Assembly: GCA_934045075.1 (NCBI GenBank)
Contig: OW203723.1
Span: 4,542,577-4,606,576, forward strand
Reading direction: 5' to 3'
DNA length: 64,000 nucleotides
Origin: Yponomeuta sedellus
Lineage: Eukaryota; Arthropoda; Insecta; Lepidoptera; Yponomeutidae
Part shown: positions 33,145 to 42,969 of the stretch, piece after piece
How the letters are laid out: each line of letters starts with the position of its first letter
How positions within the stretch are numbered: position 1 is the first letter of the stretch
Translations under genes and position numbers: made by a program
The notes under the pieces: model-generated
Told to the model about the DNA's origin: nothing
The model's database searches: none
What the model saw: the letters and a program-made list of their open reading frames with translations, nothing else

Positions 33145-33428
33145 CAATTCGGTAGCAACCCTTGTATGTCCCCTCTGCTGGGTCACGGGTCTCTTCCCTG
33201 AGGAAGGTATAGGTCACACTTCATCACAGGGACCAAGACCGGATTGGTGGAGGCTTGCAAGACCACTGGCTGGTCTTACTGTCAGAAGTTTTCAAGCCGC
33301 TTTAGGGCCTCTAACTTGGCTTAACGACTGTAATCTATCGACGGTAGCCGGCACCAACTGCTTAGTGGTCAACTGCATAGACGGTCACCCATCCATGCAC
33401 TGAACGCACCCTAATATGTTGCTTAACC
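33145..33428 (-). mobile_element. 5S-like SINE, diverged inverted copy
   Basis: Minus strand: GGTTAAGCAACATATTAGGG, then GGATGGGTGACCG, then the body, and the 3' AGACCCGTGACCCAGCAGAG. The open frame across it (32930-33403) is incidental. Confidence 0.6.
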
Positions 33429-33755
33429 TTCGTGATATTTTTTTTTAAAGTCGATCAGATAGCCGGGGCTACGAGCGAGCTATTCAATCAACTTCCATAC
33501 AAAATGTACTGAAGCCCAGACAAGACGGAGCGAGGACATTACTCTATACAACGCGTGGCGTGTCTTTTATGCGCTTCCACCACGTCCCACGTTTTTCCCG
33601 TGTGCCCCAGGCGTTATAATTTCATCAACTTTGATTGGGGTACGATTATACACGTCTGCTGGAGACCTGGCGTTATCAACAAGTACTGACTTAACAAGAT
33701 AAGTGTATTAGGCGAAAGCGTGGCCCAATAAAAACGTACCTATGTGTGGACCGAA
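33429..33755. other. No gene seen
   Basis: Intergenic. Confidence 0.3.
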
Positions 33756-34136
33756 GGACCTGTGGGGCGAGTCTCCAAATTGCGTAACTGTTCAATAGAG
33801 TCATATTAGTCCGGTATTGGTCGTTTCATTCACACTATCGATAGTCTTGTAAACAATCCCATGGCAATGGTATAACCCGTGCTACTTAACTCGGCGCCTG
33901 GCGCGATTCGATCTTTTTCGCGAGAGATGCCTATTTAATTTGCGCGGGTTATACTACTGGAATGACATTGTACTGCTATTGCTTTGTAGACTAGCAAATT
34001 GACGCAGATAACAATAATTGTCGTGCGCAACGCGATTGGTTACCAGACTACCGATAGTGTGAATGAAACGACTATGACCGGACTAATATGACTCTATTGA
34101 ACAACTATGCATTTTAGAGACTCGCCCCCCTGGTCC
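33756..34136. mobile_element. MITE with about 80-bp inverted ends
   Basis: GGACCTGTGGGGCGAGTCTC at the left and, inverted, GGACCAGGGGGGCGAGTCTC at the right. Arms continue TTCAATAGAGTCATATTAGT and CGTTTCATTCACACTATCG. 381 bp, no coding. Confidence 0.75.
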
Positions 34137-34265
34137 TAAACTAGGATACCCTGTGTAGCGATAACCAGGCAAGGACATCGCAAACGTGGAAATATACCCA
34201 GTCTGTGTTTTCCTGCTAAATCTAATTACATCCCCCTGAGGGAATCAAACCCACGACCTCTGTCT
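34137..34265 (-). repeat. SINE-C-like fragment
   Basis: CTAGGATACCCTGTGT followed by AACCAG...GACATC, then a tRNA-like T-arm on the minus strand (GTGGGTTTGATTCCCTC). Related to 38055-38190. Confidence 0.45.
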
Positions 34266-34334
34266 TGTTATTTTTTGAACTATAACTTTCGTAAGTATTG
34301 TTGTTATTGGGTGGTATGTGGGTAAATTACTTCA

Positions 34335-34515
34335 GTCAGATGTTGGTGCCTGTACGTAATACAGAGAGTATTGTATAGAGGTTTGACATTTCACTGATGT
34401 CGGTGGTCGCCCGTTAGCTCAGTTGGGAGAGCGCTGGCACGGTTAGCCAAAGGTCGCGGGTTCGAGTCTGAGCATGGGTGGAATTTTAAGCCTCTAAATA
34501 GGTTTTAAAAAAAAA
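34335..34515 (+). mobile_element. SINE-E copy
   Basis: Leader GTACGTAATACAGAGAGTAT, TTCACTGATGTCGG; tRNA-like GCCCGTTAGCTCAGTTGGGA and GGGTTCGAGTC; tail AGCCTCTAAATAGGTTTT. Confidence 0.7.
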
Positions 34516-34880
34516 GTGGGTAAACTTTCAACTCCGACAGAAAGCCTGGTAGTTTATCCTGTTACAATGCGATAGTCTGTCTTGGTAGTCAATCAGTTTC
34601 TTTCTGATTGGCGATTAATAATGTTGGCTTACGTCTTTCGTACATATCTACATGGCACATAAGATTTACCTTACGATAAGGTTGACGACTCAGAGATAAA
34701 AGTTGAAATTCGAAGAAATTCTCGAAGTTGCTGTTGCCGTGCTATTTTTGATTGGGGAAATATATTTATTTCAACATAAAGTTCATTTCATTACCAGAAA
34801 TTCGATCAGCAAACAGTTAATTTGGTCAGCAACAAGCGTAACACTAGCTCCATTAATGGGAAAACATCGTAACTTTCTTA
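34516..34880. other. No gene seen
   Basis: Includes the start of the open frame 34703-35140, which owes its length to the tandem repeat that follows. Confidence 0.4.
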
Positions 34881-35097
34881 CAAATCCTTTTTGCAAAATG
34901 TGGTCTCGGTCCTGGGCCCTAAAATCTTCCCACCAAAACACGACAAGCCAAGATGGCGCCTTCCTTTCTTTTTTTATAGTGCCGTCATCACATCCTTTTT
35001 GCAAAATGTGTTCTGAATGGTCCTGGGCCTTAAAATCTTCAAACCAAAAAACGACAAACCAAGATGGCGCCTCCCTTTCTTTTTTTGTATTGACGTC
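34881..35097 (+). repeat. Tandem duplication, 108-bp unit
   Basis: CCTTTTTGCAAAATGTG starts at 34886 and 34994. Each unit carries CCTGGGCC...AAAATCTTC, CCAAGATGGCGCC and ends near GTCATCA. About 88% identical. Confidence 0.75.
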
Positions 35098-35933
35098 ATC
35101 ATATGAAGGTTTCATATTATTCATATATATGTTAATCTAGTGTCAACTAAGTTTACGTACTAGTAACTACCGGTTTCTGGTACAATAACAAGCTGTTAAT
35201 CTATTGTTAACAGCTGTCAGTTGGCCAAAGTGCATACAGAAAAAACATTTTGACAGCTGTTATCAGTAGATTTACTGACTGTTAGTGTACGAGAAACTGG
35301 GGGTAAGTTTAACTATTTACAAGACAGAGATGGTACTGACACTTTTTGCAAAAGCCGTCTGTACATTTGGTTTTTACCATTGGTGGCGTCAGTGTTACTC
35401 CATGGAGACCCTTGATGATTTAATGATAAGGGTCGATAGTCGTTCGCACTGCAATTTGAACTACAGAGATATGGTACACTCGATAGATTGATGTAGATAC
35501 ATGATAACATGACCGCATACATGACCGTATTGTGTATGAAGAATTTTGTTAAACGCAACTTTCAGAAAATTGAGCATGTCGGCCTAAATCCGGCATCAAT
35601 GTGGAGGGTAGGAAGATGAATAAGATTATCAAGTAGTGTCATAGCATATTTCCATTTTGTTTGGAAATTATGGAATCATTTTAGCAAAATCTACAAACCA
35701 GTCATATATTGGTACTAAAAGCTGAGTAGCTGAAGTTTCTTATCAGTTACTGCAGTAATTCTTGCCACAGCCAGTCCGAAAGTAGGCAATGGTTCATCAA
35801 GCTACCCACAGCGCTATCAGCGGACAAATTAGATACGATCGAAACGATTACCGTGTTGATTTTTGTTAAAACAAACTCGATATTTATTCAACAAGTGCCT
35901 TCCCGAAGTTTTCACAATTACCAGCTGCCTTCA
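35098..35933. other. Possible promoter region, no gene
   Basis: Upstream of the signal-anchor exon. Nothing definite; short open frames only. Confidence 0.3.
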
Positions 35934-36037
35934 ATGTTGGCTTTACGACGCCGACGTGTGATGGCGAGAACCTTGAGAAGAAGAGCATTTCTGATAACAT
36001 CTATCGTCAGTCTCCTGTCATTGTGTGTGTACTTAAG
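35934..36037 (+). CDS. Possible first coding exon, type II membrane anchor
   Basis: From the ATG at 35934 the exon encodes MLALRRRRVMARTLRRR, then a hydrophobic stretch AFLITSIVSLLSLCVYL, and ends in AAG|GTGAGT, a perfect donor (GT at 36038). A basic N-terminus followed by a 17-residue hydrophobic segment is the plan of Golgi glycosyltransferases and sulfotransferases with a signal anchor. A second in-frame ATG at 35961 is possible. The exon leaves two bases (phase 2). No matching downstream exon was found before 64 kb, so the gene identity is open and the exon could be fortuitous. Confidence 0.4.
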
Positions 36038-37250
36038 GTGAGTTGAGTCATTCACTTATCTATTTATTTTCCATCTGTTAAAATGACATGTTGTTTATGA
36101 TTTGGTTTTCGCATAGGACTGATAAGATAACCACTATCGTTGTCGCGATACGCGAAAAGATTGGATATTTTTATTCGTGGGATATCCAGTGATTACTCGT
36201 AGTTGTGTTTAGTTTAGAGTAGCGTGGAACATTTCGTCTACCTACTGATCTCCATCCAGGGCTGTATTTCATGACACGACAATTCGATAACGCTCCATTC
36301 CGTAGTCCAATAAGTACAATGGGGAACTTGCAAGACAGTTTATTCTAACCGTTGAATTAAAATTGAATGGTCTAACTTAGATTGGAGTAAAGTAACTTAT
36401 ATACCTACCATAAAAGCATTTAAAAAGTTGTTGATAGACTCTTCAGACATTATAAGGCGTTACGCGCATGTTGTGACGTCATAGTTTGAGTCCGACTTGT
36501 ATCATTGTATGGCAAATTTTTATACCACTTGACTATTTTGACTTTTCGACAGTGTCGGCTTACGCCTCAAGACTTTCCTTGGAAAGTATTCTGAATACAA
36601 TTTCTTTTGGATAAATTCGAATTCTAAATAAGCACGATCAATCCGTCCATTAGCCGTTTGTAAATAAAAACTAAACTACGTTTATTGTATGGGAATAAGT
36701 AGGCGACGAATAAGGTACTCCACAGGTAAATTTATCTATATCCATAGAAATGTTTAAATCCATAAAAAATGCAGAAGATCTGTTGTTCAGATCCATGACA
36801 AAATCATCGAACCCTTCTTTTGAGTGTGAGTTTAATTCAACCTAAAAATTGTTTATTGCACTAAAAAACAATTTTCTTCTAAGGCTACCTTAATACTCGA
36901 TAGTTTTTTCGTACAGCTAACTGTGGATATGATGTGGCGTGTTATTCATGACCCTTTAATTGGCATAATCGCTAGCCCTAGTTACTTTTAGTATAAGCTT
37001 TATCATGTTTGCGTGCTTGCTGTTGGTGTACCTTATGAATAAAATAAAAAAAATTAAAATGAAGTCGGTTTTTCCATTTACAAAAATGTATCACTGCCAC
37101 AATGCTTCTAGGTCTAGGCCTAAGGAATGTGTCGCAAGTCGCAAAGCCCCAGTACCGGCATGGCTTCTGTCTGCCCCAGCAAGCGATCGATTGGCACTGA
37201 CATTGCCGACCAGCGAGGCAAGGTCGACGGTCGAAGCAGTGACGCCCGCG
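36038..37250. other. No exon seen; presumed intron or intergenic
   Basis: No recognisable coding segment or element border. Confidence 0.35.
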
Positions 37251-37696
37251 TAAGGCTGGGCTCATGCTGAGACGCAGGCGACGCAGCACACAGCACAGTT
37301 CAGTACAGAGCAGGGCAGTTGAGGCAGACATAGGCCCCCACCACATGCTGCGACGCAACTATTCCCTCCATTCCTTGGCAATTCTCACCCACATTCTAAC
37401 TCTTTCAATGTCTTTTTTTAATAGTCTGGATGATTTGTATCATACAAACAAGGTTCACAGTGAACTAATTCAATTAAATGTTCTGTCATTGCAACAACAT
37501 TGTTTAGTAAACACGCCTCGACGTGCACGCGTCGCGCAGAAATCTGTGCCGCACTACAACGAGACGCAGAGCAGGGCACATGTCTGCGCCGCAGTGTACC
37601 TCGTAGCTTAATAACGTTCATATCCTTTACAATATCTGCGCTGCCCTACGCCGCGCTGTCCTGCGTCGCCTGCGTCTCAGCATGCGCCCAGCCTTA
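37251..37696. mobile_element. MITE with about 40-bp GC-rich inverted ends
   Basis: TAAGGCTGGGCTCATGCTGA at the left and, inverted, TAAGGCTGGGCGCATGCTGA at the right, both followed by GACGCAGGCGACGCAG. 446 bp. The open frames inside (37264-37621) are by-products of the GC-rich ends. Confidence 0.7.
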
Positions 37697-38054
37697 CACG
37701 CTGGGACCTATCTCTAGGTGCTGAAATAGACGCTGGCATTCAACGAGATCGCGTTTTGCATTTGGCAAGCCATTCCGATTGGGCTGAAGCGGTTTTATTA
37801 TAATGCGGTTTCAACTTGGAAAATTTTACCAGAGACGCGGCATGCTGGCTGACTTTCTTTTCGACCACCTCTGGCTATACGGTCTACCTTTATAGTAATT
37901 GGAAGCAGATTAACATTTACATTTATGTGGCAAATAACATCCAAGTACGATGACTTTTCCTGGTCCTGAAGAAGGAATTCCCATACAAACATAATTTGGT
38001 TTTTATTTACAAACAATGTGCCGATCACAATGAAACATTTAAACCAACACGTTA
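37697..38054. other. No gene seen
   Basis: Intergenic. Confidence 0.3.
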
Positions 38055-38190
38055 GGAGGATGCAACTAGGATCCTAGGATACCCCAGGCTATGGAAACCA
38101 GACGAGAACACCGTAAACATGGAAAAACACTCTAGACTTACCCATTTGTGCCGATTCAGGTAGCGGGAATCGAACCCACGAATTCGCGAA
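38055..38190 (-). repeat. SINE-C-like fragment
   Basis: CCTAGGATACCCCAGGCTAT...AACCAG, then a minus-strand tRNA-like TGGGTTCGATTCCCGCTAC. Resembles 34137-34265. Confidence 0.45.
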
Positions 38191-38580
38191 TTCGCTCCGT
38201 AACATCGCTGAATAGAGGACCAAGTGATGTAGAAATTACCTACACACCAAAGATCTCAAAGGTTTATTAGGAAGTTGGTCGTCTTTTTCTTCTAAAACTA
38301 AGAGCATAGTAGTGACCAGCTAGCCAGAAGCAAATACCCCATCCCGCATGCGAGAAACAGACAAGGCTCAAGACTCTTTGTCTGTTTCTCGAATGCGTCT
38401 TTCAATACGAGCCCTTCCACTATCAACATAACCCAAGGTTAGCTGGTATAAAATACGCATCAGTATTTGCTCGCCTTTGTACAAATATTTATATTGTGCT
38501 AAAGAAGAATTTAAATTTTTCATACAATCACGCTTAAACACGCTGTCAACTTGTATAAAAAAAATGAAATAAAAAATAAA
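38191..38580. other. No gene; inverted GAGAAACAGACAA pair
   Basis: GCATGCGAGAAACAGACAA at 38346 and TTGTCTGTTTCTCGAATGC at 38378 form a hairpin with a loop of about 13 bases. Otherwise nothing. Confidence 0.45.
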
Positions 38581-38871
38581 AACCGACTTCTGTACATTAT
38601 ATAAAGGCACTAAAACGCAGAAATAATTAAAACGTATGTGACCTATACATTTAAAATTCGTATAAGTCTAGGTATTGTAGAAGTATATCTTGGAGTCGGT
38701 GCCCAAAATGTATGTGCTAGTCTGGAACTTGTCATCGGGACCAGTGGGTACGCTAAACCAAGTCGAACAAAATTTTTTTTTCGAAATCTGTTAACATTTG
38801 ACGAATATATAGTAAAAAAAAGTAATATACGCGTCGAATTGATAGCCTCCTCCATTTTTTTGAAGTCGGTT
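38581..38871. mobile_element. AACCGACTTC element, complete
   Basis: Bounded by AACCGACTTC at 38581 and GAAGTCGGTT at 38862-38871. Inside: GCACTAAAACGCAGAAATAA, CTTGGAGTCGGTGCCCAAAA, CTCCTCCATTTTTTTGAAG. 291 bp. Fragments lie at 21425, 40029, 41604 and 41760. Confidence 0.6.
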
Positions 38872-39014
38872 AAAAAGATTTGTTAACTTATGTTTATTGG
38901 AAGTTTGTTTGACAAAATGGCCGTCAGGATTTGCGTTGCTACACGTTATATAACTGTATGCACAACTTATTTTGAGTGGATATCCTACATTTTAATCCAG
39001 GGCTCAGATTTAGA

Positions 39015-39232
39015 TTTATTTATTTAACATAACACAACATAACATTTACATACAGGCACATGCATTGCTTCTGGCCCCTCACTAGGATACCCTGTGTCGT
39101 GGGAACCAGAAACAACGACATCACAAATATGTTAACATCCAAGACCTGGAGTTTTTTTTTTGTCCCCAGCCGGGGTTCGAACCCGGAACCTCTTGCATGG
39201 TAGGCAGATGCGCTACTGCTGCGCCATAGAGG
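39015..39232 (-). mobile_element. SINE-C, tRNA-derived
   Basis: Minus strand from 39232: tRNA-like head TATGGCGCAGCAGTAGCGCA, GGTTCCGGGTTCGAACCCCG, an A-rich link, then CCAGGTCTTGGATGTTAACA, TGATGTCGTTGTTTCTGG, CACAGGGTATCCTAG, and tail GTGCCTGTATGTAAATGTTA. Other copies at 47368 (+) and 48710 (-). Confidence 0.7.
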
Positions 39233-39417
39233 CCATATTTATTTACAGAGTTCTTGTAACATAATAGTGAACACCAAATCGTTACAGAACTAAAGACAGA
39301 CAGACGTGTTCATACGCTTATATCACGCGCACCGAATCATGAACGCACAAATTTCATATTAATTGCTATAAATGGCAAACGTCAGGATTCGGAGAGGGTT
39401 AAGTACGCATAATTAGG

Positions 39418-39738
39418 CCAGAGTGCTTAGTGCGAGTTTGACAGATCCAATCGAATAACTTTACTACCGCGTTAATCGAGCATTGAGTAGTGAGTATGAG
39501 TAAGTTAACCGTTCGAACTGGCAAAACGCTGTCACAGTTCACAGTACAACTCGCACTCGCGTTTATTCGTGTTTTGGCTGGTAAACGTGTTCACTTCTCA
39601 ACGTAAACCATTACAACTCGCACTTAGCAATTTTAATTTCCATACTTGTCGCTAGGTGGCGCTTCCTCGATGTCATAGAAATATGAGTTTACGTTAACGC
39701 GATCAAGTAGTTAAAAAACTCGCACTAAGCAGGACTGG
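39418..39738. mobile_element. MITE with about 22-bp inverted ends
   Basis: CCAGAGTGCTTAGTGCGAGT and, inverted, CCAGTCCTGCTTAGTGCGAG. Internal ACTCGCACT blocks repeat near 39550 and 39617. 321 bp. Confidence 0.6.
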
Positions 39739-40028
39739 ACAAATAACTTCATCCGTTTATTCAACAAAAATGAAAATGCGCATGACATGAAGTTCGCCGC
39801 ATTGTAAGATTATTTTAAGTAGGTACCTACAACAAAAGTAGGACTTTCAATGTATGGTTGAGTACGTGACAAACACATCGTACCTAATTGATGTGTAGAT
39901 GCTTTTGTACTGTTTTGAATCTGTTTTAAGTATCATTGGATATTTTCATGTATGCCATGTATTTGACTCTTATATAGCTATGAGGAATTCTTAGGAATTA
40001 ACGAAATGTAATAAGCTAATGTCCATTT

Positions 40029-40420
40029 TTAACCGACTTCAAAAAAGGAGGAGGTTATCAATTCAACGCGTATATTACTTTTTTTTAATTTTTTTTTTTG
40101 ACTATGTTTTCGCATAACTTCGTCAAATATTAACCGATTTCAATGAAAGTTTTTTTGTTCGATTAGGTATAGCGTCCCATTGGTCCCATTTTAATTTGGT
40201 GAAGATCTGATGAAGACTTTCAGAGCTGGAGAACTGAACTCTTCAATGGACAGTAGCAAATCAGGCCTAATGAGGCCTATCCATTAGTAATATGCATATA
40301 TGTTTCATAAAATATAGCGTAAAATTGGTCCCAGGGTAGTATGGTGAGGTTCTGATGAAGACTTTCAATGATGGAAATTGAGAATTACCAATTTTTAAGC
40401 AGAAAATTAAGCTTGGATGT
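40029..40420 (+). repeat. AACCGACTTC-AAAAAAGGAGG dispersed repeat
   Basis: AACCGACTTCAAAAAAGGAG then GAGGTTATCAATTCAACGCG, a repeat I know from many lepidopteran genomes. Two internal blocks (TTGGTCCC...GATGAAGACTTTCA, 40167 and 40326) are a diverged tandem pair. Confidence 0.6.
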
Positions 40421-40492
40421 TACAAACACTTTGTTTATCAAATACTTTTATTCAGTAATTCCTTTCCTGGTATTTGGTGGACATTGTTTCGA

Positions 40493-41425
40493 AGATCATC
40501 AGTTCGATTGTCGATCTTGAGAGGTTTTAAGCTTCTATACTAGATAGAAATATGCCGTTTTCACTAAAGTATTTAATTTCACTGTCATTTACTACAGCCG
40601 AAGATTGGACGTCTGATGATGACCAGCTCAAACACATCCATATATAAGGCACCGTTGCACCTAGAAACCCGGAACTAAAGTTGGAATGTATAGTTTCATT
40701 ATCACTTGCTACACTAGGAATATTAAGAGTCCGATGCCCAAGATCATCAGCTCGAAGGTCGTTCTCAAGAGGTTTTAAGCTTCTATTCTAGATAGAAATA
40801 TGCCGTTTTCACTTAAATATTTAATTATATTCTTTTTAAGAACCCGTTTAAACCCGTGCTAAGGATAATTTAAAAAAAAAACCTATTTAGAGGCAAAAAT
40901 TCTACCCATGCCGGGACTCAAACCCGCGACCTCTGGCTAACTGTGCCAGCGCTCTCCCAACTGAACCGATGGGCGACTACCGACATCAGTAAAGTTTCGA
41001 CCCTCTTTACAGTACTCTCCGTATTACGTTCAGGCAGAGACATCTGGCTGAAGTAATTTGCATCACTTGCAGCCCTGAGTATCGAACCCGCGACCTCTGG
41101 CTAACCGTGCCAGCGCTGCCCCAACTGAGCTAACTGAGCTGTACGTGATACAGAGAGTATTATAAAGAGGTTCGAAATTTCACTGATGTCGGTAGTCGTC
41201 CCGGCATGGGTGGAATTTTTAGCCTCTAAATAGATTTTTTTAAGTATTTAATTTCACTGTCACTTTCTATAGCCGAAGATTTGGAGGTCTGATGATGACC
41301 AGCTCAAGGACACCCAGATCTAGGGCACCGCTGCACCTAGAAACCCGGAATAAAAGTTTAAATGTATTGTTTCATTATCACTTGCTACACTAGGAAAATT
41401 AAGTGTCAGATGACGAGTAGCCCAA
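40493..41425 (+). repeat. About 240-bp tandem pair split by SINE sequences
   Basis: Blocks GATCATCAG (40493, 40741), GAGGTTTTAAGCTTCTAT, TAGATAGAAATATGCCGTTT, TATTTAATTTCACTGTCA, CTGATGATGACCAGCTCAA and TTTCATTATCACTTGCTACA occur twice. The second unit is interrupted at about 40830 and resumes at 41243. Confidence 0.7.
40831..41242 (-). mobile_element. SINE-E insertion, rearranged
   Basis: An inverted SINE-E (tail AACCTATTTAGAGGC near 40882, tRNA-like part 40898-40975, leader to about 41050) is followed by a second inverted tRNA-like piece (41085-41140) and then a + strand leader joined directly to a + tail (41150-41235). TTAAATATTTAATT before and TTAAGTATTTAATT after look like a target duplication with one mismatch. 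Confidence 0.6.
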
Positions 41426-41603
41426 TAACACATAGAGATGTAAGGTTGCAAATATAAATCCACAATTTAAGTCAAAATACACAATTTTATTGTCGTGGTT
41501 ATTAGTCGCTTAAAAAAATATACTGTAGGCACGCGTAGTTATTGAAACCACATTTGTTATTCACTAAAAATCGTGAAATAAAAATTTTAAAATAAAAAAT
41601 ATT

Positions 41604-41880
41604 AACCGACTTCTACACCCCGAGGCACTAAAAACGCAGAAATAATTTAAACGAATGTGATCTATAAATTCGAAATTAGTATATATATATCTAGGTCTTG
41701 TAGAAGGATATCTTGGAGTCGGTGCCCAAAATGTATGTGATGGTCTGGAACTTGGCACAGACTCCAAGATATCCTTCTACAATACCTAGATATACTCGTA
41801 TATACTAATTTCGAATTTATAGATCACATTCGTTTAAATTATTTCTGCGTTTTTAGTGCCTCGGGGTGTAGAAGTCGGTT
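41604..41880. repeat. Large inverted duplication of an AACCGACTTC element end
   Basis: Arms 41604-41720 and 41760-41880, about 118 bp each and about 95% matched, with a 39-base centre that contains the element's own GTCGGTGCCCAAAATGTATG. A strong hairpin. Confidence 0.8.
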
Positions 41881-42084
41881 TTTATTTTAAAAAATTTCTG
41901 CGAATTTCACTAAGTAAATACTTATGTAACGTTCTGTCCCGCTCTTTTCTGAGGAATTCGAAGAGACAGCATTACAGTTAACTATTTACTTAGCGATAGT
42001 CTCAATCTAGAAACTGCCCCTAAGTCATACACTGTATGTTAAGTCTGTTTTTCCTTCTTTATAAAATAAAAATAAATAAAGTTA

Positions 42085-42430
42085 TTCGGTCAGGCTGTGG
42101 AACGCGCTGCCACAAAAGATATGCGCTAGTCCCACTGTTATTTAAGAAGCGGTTGAAAGAGCATTATCTATCTCTGTCATAAACTCATAACATTGAGCTA
42201 TATATTTATGTATTTATTTTTAGTTTAATGTAGTTTATTTATTTCTTTTATAGTTAGTTAGGTTATTCAATATTTATGTAGTATATTTTGTACACGTATA
42301 TAGACCCGCTTTTTACTGCTTCTCAGACTCTAAGGTTTGCTGGAAGAAATCTCTTTCAGAGATAAGCTCGCCTTTGTACGTGTTATTTCTTATGTAATGT
42401 CCTGTTTAATGTTTCGTGTGCAATAAAGTA
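42085..42430 (+). repeat. LINE 3' end relic with ORF2 C-terminus
   Basis: The + strand encodes LWNALPQKICASPTV, then after a frameshift FKKRLKEHYLSLS, the usual C-terminus of CR1/Jockey-type ORF2, followed by the 3' UTR (AAGGTTTGCTGGAAGAAATC) and CAATAAAGTATAATTAAATT. Confidence 0.65.
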
Positions 42431-42930
42431 TAATTAAATTAATTATTTTGAAAGTGATACCTTTCAAAAATCTTCGTCGGATTTTTAGATATTTTAGCCA
42501 CATTCGACTGAAGTCATTCTATCCTGTCTGCTCTGCACATACCTACCTAGACGATGTAACGGCATCTGACCACTGAAACCCAAGTATCGAGACCACGGCG
42601 AGGTAGGTGGCTGAATGCAATACTTAACTATTACGCAATCCTTAATTGAATTTGCTCTCAGTTCGCGAGACACTGATTTGAAAAATGGATACTGTCATTG
42701 ATAGACTTTCTAAAAGAAAAAAAAAAACAACAATATCAACCCACCAATTTCATAGCAAAGTCAACTCAGTAGAGTGCGTGCTGCCGCCTGCACTTATCTT
42801 TTGTTAATTTTGTCTTATTACGCGCACCAAATATTGAGCGACTCCAGTCCTCTAACTGTCAAATTACTAACGCAGTTAGACGATAACAACTGACTGAGAA
42901 GGTATAATAATAAGGTAAGGTAAGATAAGG
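42431..42930. other. No gene seen
   Basis: Intergenic or LINE 5' flank; no ORF1 is seen upstream of the LINE that follows. The minus-strand open frame 43115-42876 is incidental. Confidence 0.4.
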
Positions 42931-42969
42931 TAACGGAACCAAATCCAAGATGTAGGTATCACACAGTCA

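Noticed and set aside
32930..33403. 157-residue frame
   Set aside because: Its second half is an inverted 5S-like SINE; first half has no domain.
34703..35140. 145-residue open frame on + and 113-residue frame on -
   Set aside because: Both arise from the 108-bp tandem duplication; no domain or codon bias.
37264..37621. Open frames on both strands inside the GC-rich MITE
   Set aside because: Produced by the element's inverted ends and Arg-rich GC sequence.
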